Positions 4,892-5,592 of a stretch of 5,592 nt of DNA are shown here, in pieces (within the stretch, counting starts at the first letter, position 1; each line of letters begins with the position of its first letter). The stretch lies in assembly GCA_001800015.1 (NCBI GenBank), contig MGUO01000079.1, positions 1 through 5,592 on the forward strand, read 5' to 3'. The translations under genes were made by a program, and so were the position numbers. A model generated the notes under the pieces. That model ran no database searches. It was not told the origin of the DNA and was given only the letters and a program-made list of their open reading frames with translations. The stretch is from Elusimicrobia bacterium RIFCSPHIGHO2_02_FULL_57_9 (GTDB lineage: Bacteria; Elusimicrobiota; Elusimicrobia; UBA1565; UBA9628).

Positions 4892-5236
4892 GTGAAATTT
4901 CAGGTTTATTTCTATCGGGCGGCCAATGGGAAATGTCAGGCTTGCGATTACGCCAGGGCCATGGACATTAATCATCAAGCCAAGGCAAAAAGGTGGTTTA
5001 AAGCTTTGGCGAAGCTAGGGCCTGACATGCCGGATGAATATGGGAAGCATCTGCGTGACGGCGTTTGGGAATTGCGAGTCATTATCCATCGCCGCCAGCA
5101 TCGGTTTTTATATTCGTTTTGGAAGAATATTGTCATTGTGACCAACGCCTTTTTAAAGAAATCGAGAGAGGTTCCCGAAAGCGAGATTAAAAAATCACGC
5201 AAGCTCATGACCGATTGGATCAGCCGCCGAGGTTAA
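4892..5236 (+). CDS. higB: HigB-type toxin of the RelE/Gp49-like family
   Basis: A 114-residue basic protein. The central block HLRDGVWELRVIIHRRQHRFLYSF (53-76), followed by IVIVTNAFLKKSREVPESEI (80-99), is the hallmark of phage Gp49-like/HigB proteins. These are RelE-superfamily mRNA interferases that cut mRNA, usually on the ribosome. Conserved basic and aromatic positions include R62, R71, Y74, F87, K89 and K90. The start is probably GTG at 4892, 7 bases after GAGG (4881-4884). TTG at 4889 is also in frame but only 4 bases from it. The upstream ATG at 4879 is in another frame. The gene comes first in the operon with its antitoxin 8 bp downstream, the usual higBA order. The N-terminal segment has an unusual C15-x2-C18 pair where relatives usually show a GxSPV-like stretch. 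The fold and family are firm; RNase activity is by homology only. Confidence 0.88.
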   Translation: MKFQVYFYRAANGKCQACDYARAMDINHQAKAKRWFKALAKLGPDMPDEYGKHLRDGVWELRVIIHRRQHRFLYSFWKNIVIVTNAFLKKSREVPESEIKKSRKLMTDWISRRG

Positions 5237-5244
5237 GAGCATTT

Positions 5245-5559
5245 ATGAAAAAAAACAAGGCATCAATCCCCTTAAATGAGGTCTTTGCTAAGTCCGAAAA
5301 AGACCCCGGATGGAAGGCCGCTTATGCCAAGGCGGATTTCGAGGTTCGCATGGCTGTTGATATCGCCAAAGCGCGGCAGCGGGCACGCTTAACCCAGAAA
5401 CAGCTGGCAAAGGCCATCGGGACCACGCAATCGGTCATTTCCCGCATCGAACGGGCGGAACAGAATTTAACTCTGGCAACCTTGAATAAGATTGCCGCTG
5501 CCCTGCATAGCGAGTTATTGATTCAACTTCGGCAGCATTCAGCTTCGGCCCGGTATTAG
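5245..5559 (+). CDS. higA: HigA-type antitoxin, XRE-family helix-turn-helix protein
   Basis: A 104-residue protein with an XRE/HTH_3 domain at about 41-94. Its core is ARLTQKQLAKAIGTTQSVISRIERAEQNLTLATLNKIAAAL, with the TQKQLAKAIGT helix, the SVISRIERA recognition helix and the NLTLATLNKIA helix pair all visible. The N-terminal 40 residues, with KDPGWKAAY, probably contribute to toxin contact, as in HigA-like proteins. The start is ATG at 5245, preceded by AAGAG. The upstream in-frame TTG at 5215 lies inside the toxin gene and is less likely. The 8-bp spacing implies co-translation with the toxin. Expected roles are neutralizing the toxin and repressing the operon at the palindromes upstream. 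Its stop codon overlaps that of a possible convergent gene at the window end. Confidence 0.9.
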   Translation: MKKNKASIPLNEVFAKSEKDPGWKAAYAKADFEVRMAVDIAKARQRARLTQKQLAKAIGTTQSVISRIERAEQNLTLATLNKIAAALHSELLIQLRQHSASARY

Positions 5560-5592
5560 GCCAGCGCCGCTTCTTTGCCGCCCAGGGCCTTC
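5556..5592 (-). CDS. Possible 3' end of a convergent gene cut by the right edge
   Basis: On the minus strand the last 36 bases read as KALGGKEAALA followed by TAA (5558-5556). The GC-rich, codon-like composition and a stop that just overlaps the antitoxin's TAG suggest the tail of a convergent gene. Eleven residues are too few to name a family, and chance is possible. Confidence 0.35.
   Translation of the reverse strand, partial: KALGGKEAALA

Noticed and set aside
4879..4977. Out-of-frame ATG at 4879 starting a 32-codon frame over the toxin start, as a possible leader peptide
   Set aside because: The predicted transcription start (near 4883) lies after this ATG, it has no ribosome binding site, and the peptide is unremarkable.
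1..5592. CRISPR array, tRNA, rRNA, insertion sequence or phage att site
   Set aside because: I saw no spaced identical repeats, cloverleaf-like segments, transposase motifs or flanking target duplications. The only long repeat is the tandem pilin pair.

Overview
The window looks like a piece of a GC-rich bacterial chromosome from a Gram-negative-type, piliated organism. The tandem type IV pilins, with N-termini of the form GFTLIELLVVVLIIGIL followed by a PQYF/GRFAEAL stretch and a four-cysteine tail, resemble the abundant pilins of Elusimicrobiota. That placement rests on family resemblance alone and is tentative.

Layout, left to right. (1) Positions 1-1726, minus strand: a long open frame, cut by the left edge, encoding a multi-spanning GT-C-type membrane protein with C-terminal TPRs (similar in architecture to TMTC/PMT-like glycosyltransferases). 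(2) Positions 1757-1796: a perfect 16-bp hairpin that ends the pilin operon. (3) Positions 1806-2679, minus strand: two tandem 142-residue type IV prepilins, about three-quarters identical, 16 bp apart. (4) Positions 2680-2776: a divergent control region with a striking 11-bp periodicity. (5) Positions 2777-4746, plus strand: an OmpR/PhoB-type response regulator and a six-TM sensor histidine kinase, overlapping by ATGA. (6) Positions 4747-4888: an intergenic region with a strong sigma-70-like promoter and two palindromes. (7) Positions 4892-5559, plus strand: a HigB/Gp49-type toxin followed by a HigA-type XRE antitoxin. (8) Positions 5556-5592: the probable 3' end of a convergent minus-strand gene.

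How the genes may work together. The two-component pair is transcribed divergently from the pilins, so pilin control is a reasonable guess, much as PilS-PilR controls pilA elsewhere. Here, however, the regulator is OmpR-like and I see no sigma-54 promoter. The membrane/TPR protein lies just downstream of the pilins, as pilin O-glycosyltransferases do in some bacteria, so pilin modification is a testable idea but not shown. The toxin-antitoxin pair is self-contained and looks like an inserted module, less GC-rich than its neighbours.

I see no CRISPR array, rRNA, tRNA, insertion sequence or obviously new multi-gene defence system. The most interesting signals are the phased repeats in the pilin/regulator divergent region, the mosaic similarity of the two pilins, the non-canonical H-box of the kinase and the hairpin embedded in its first codons.
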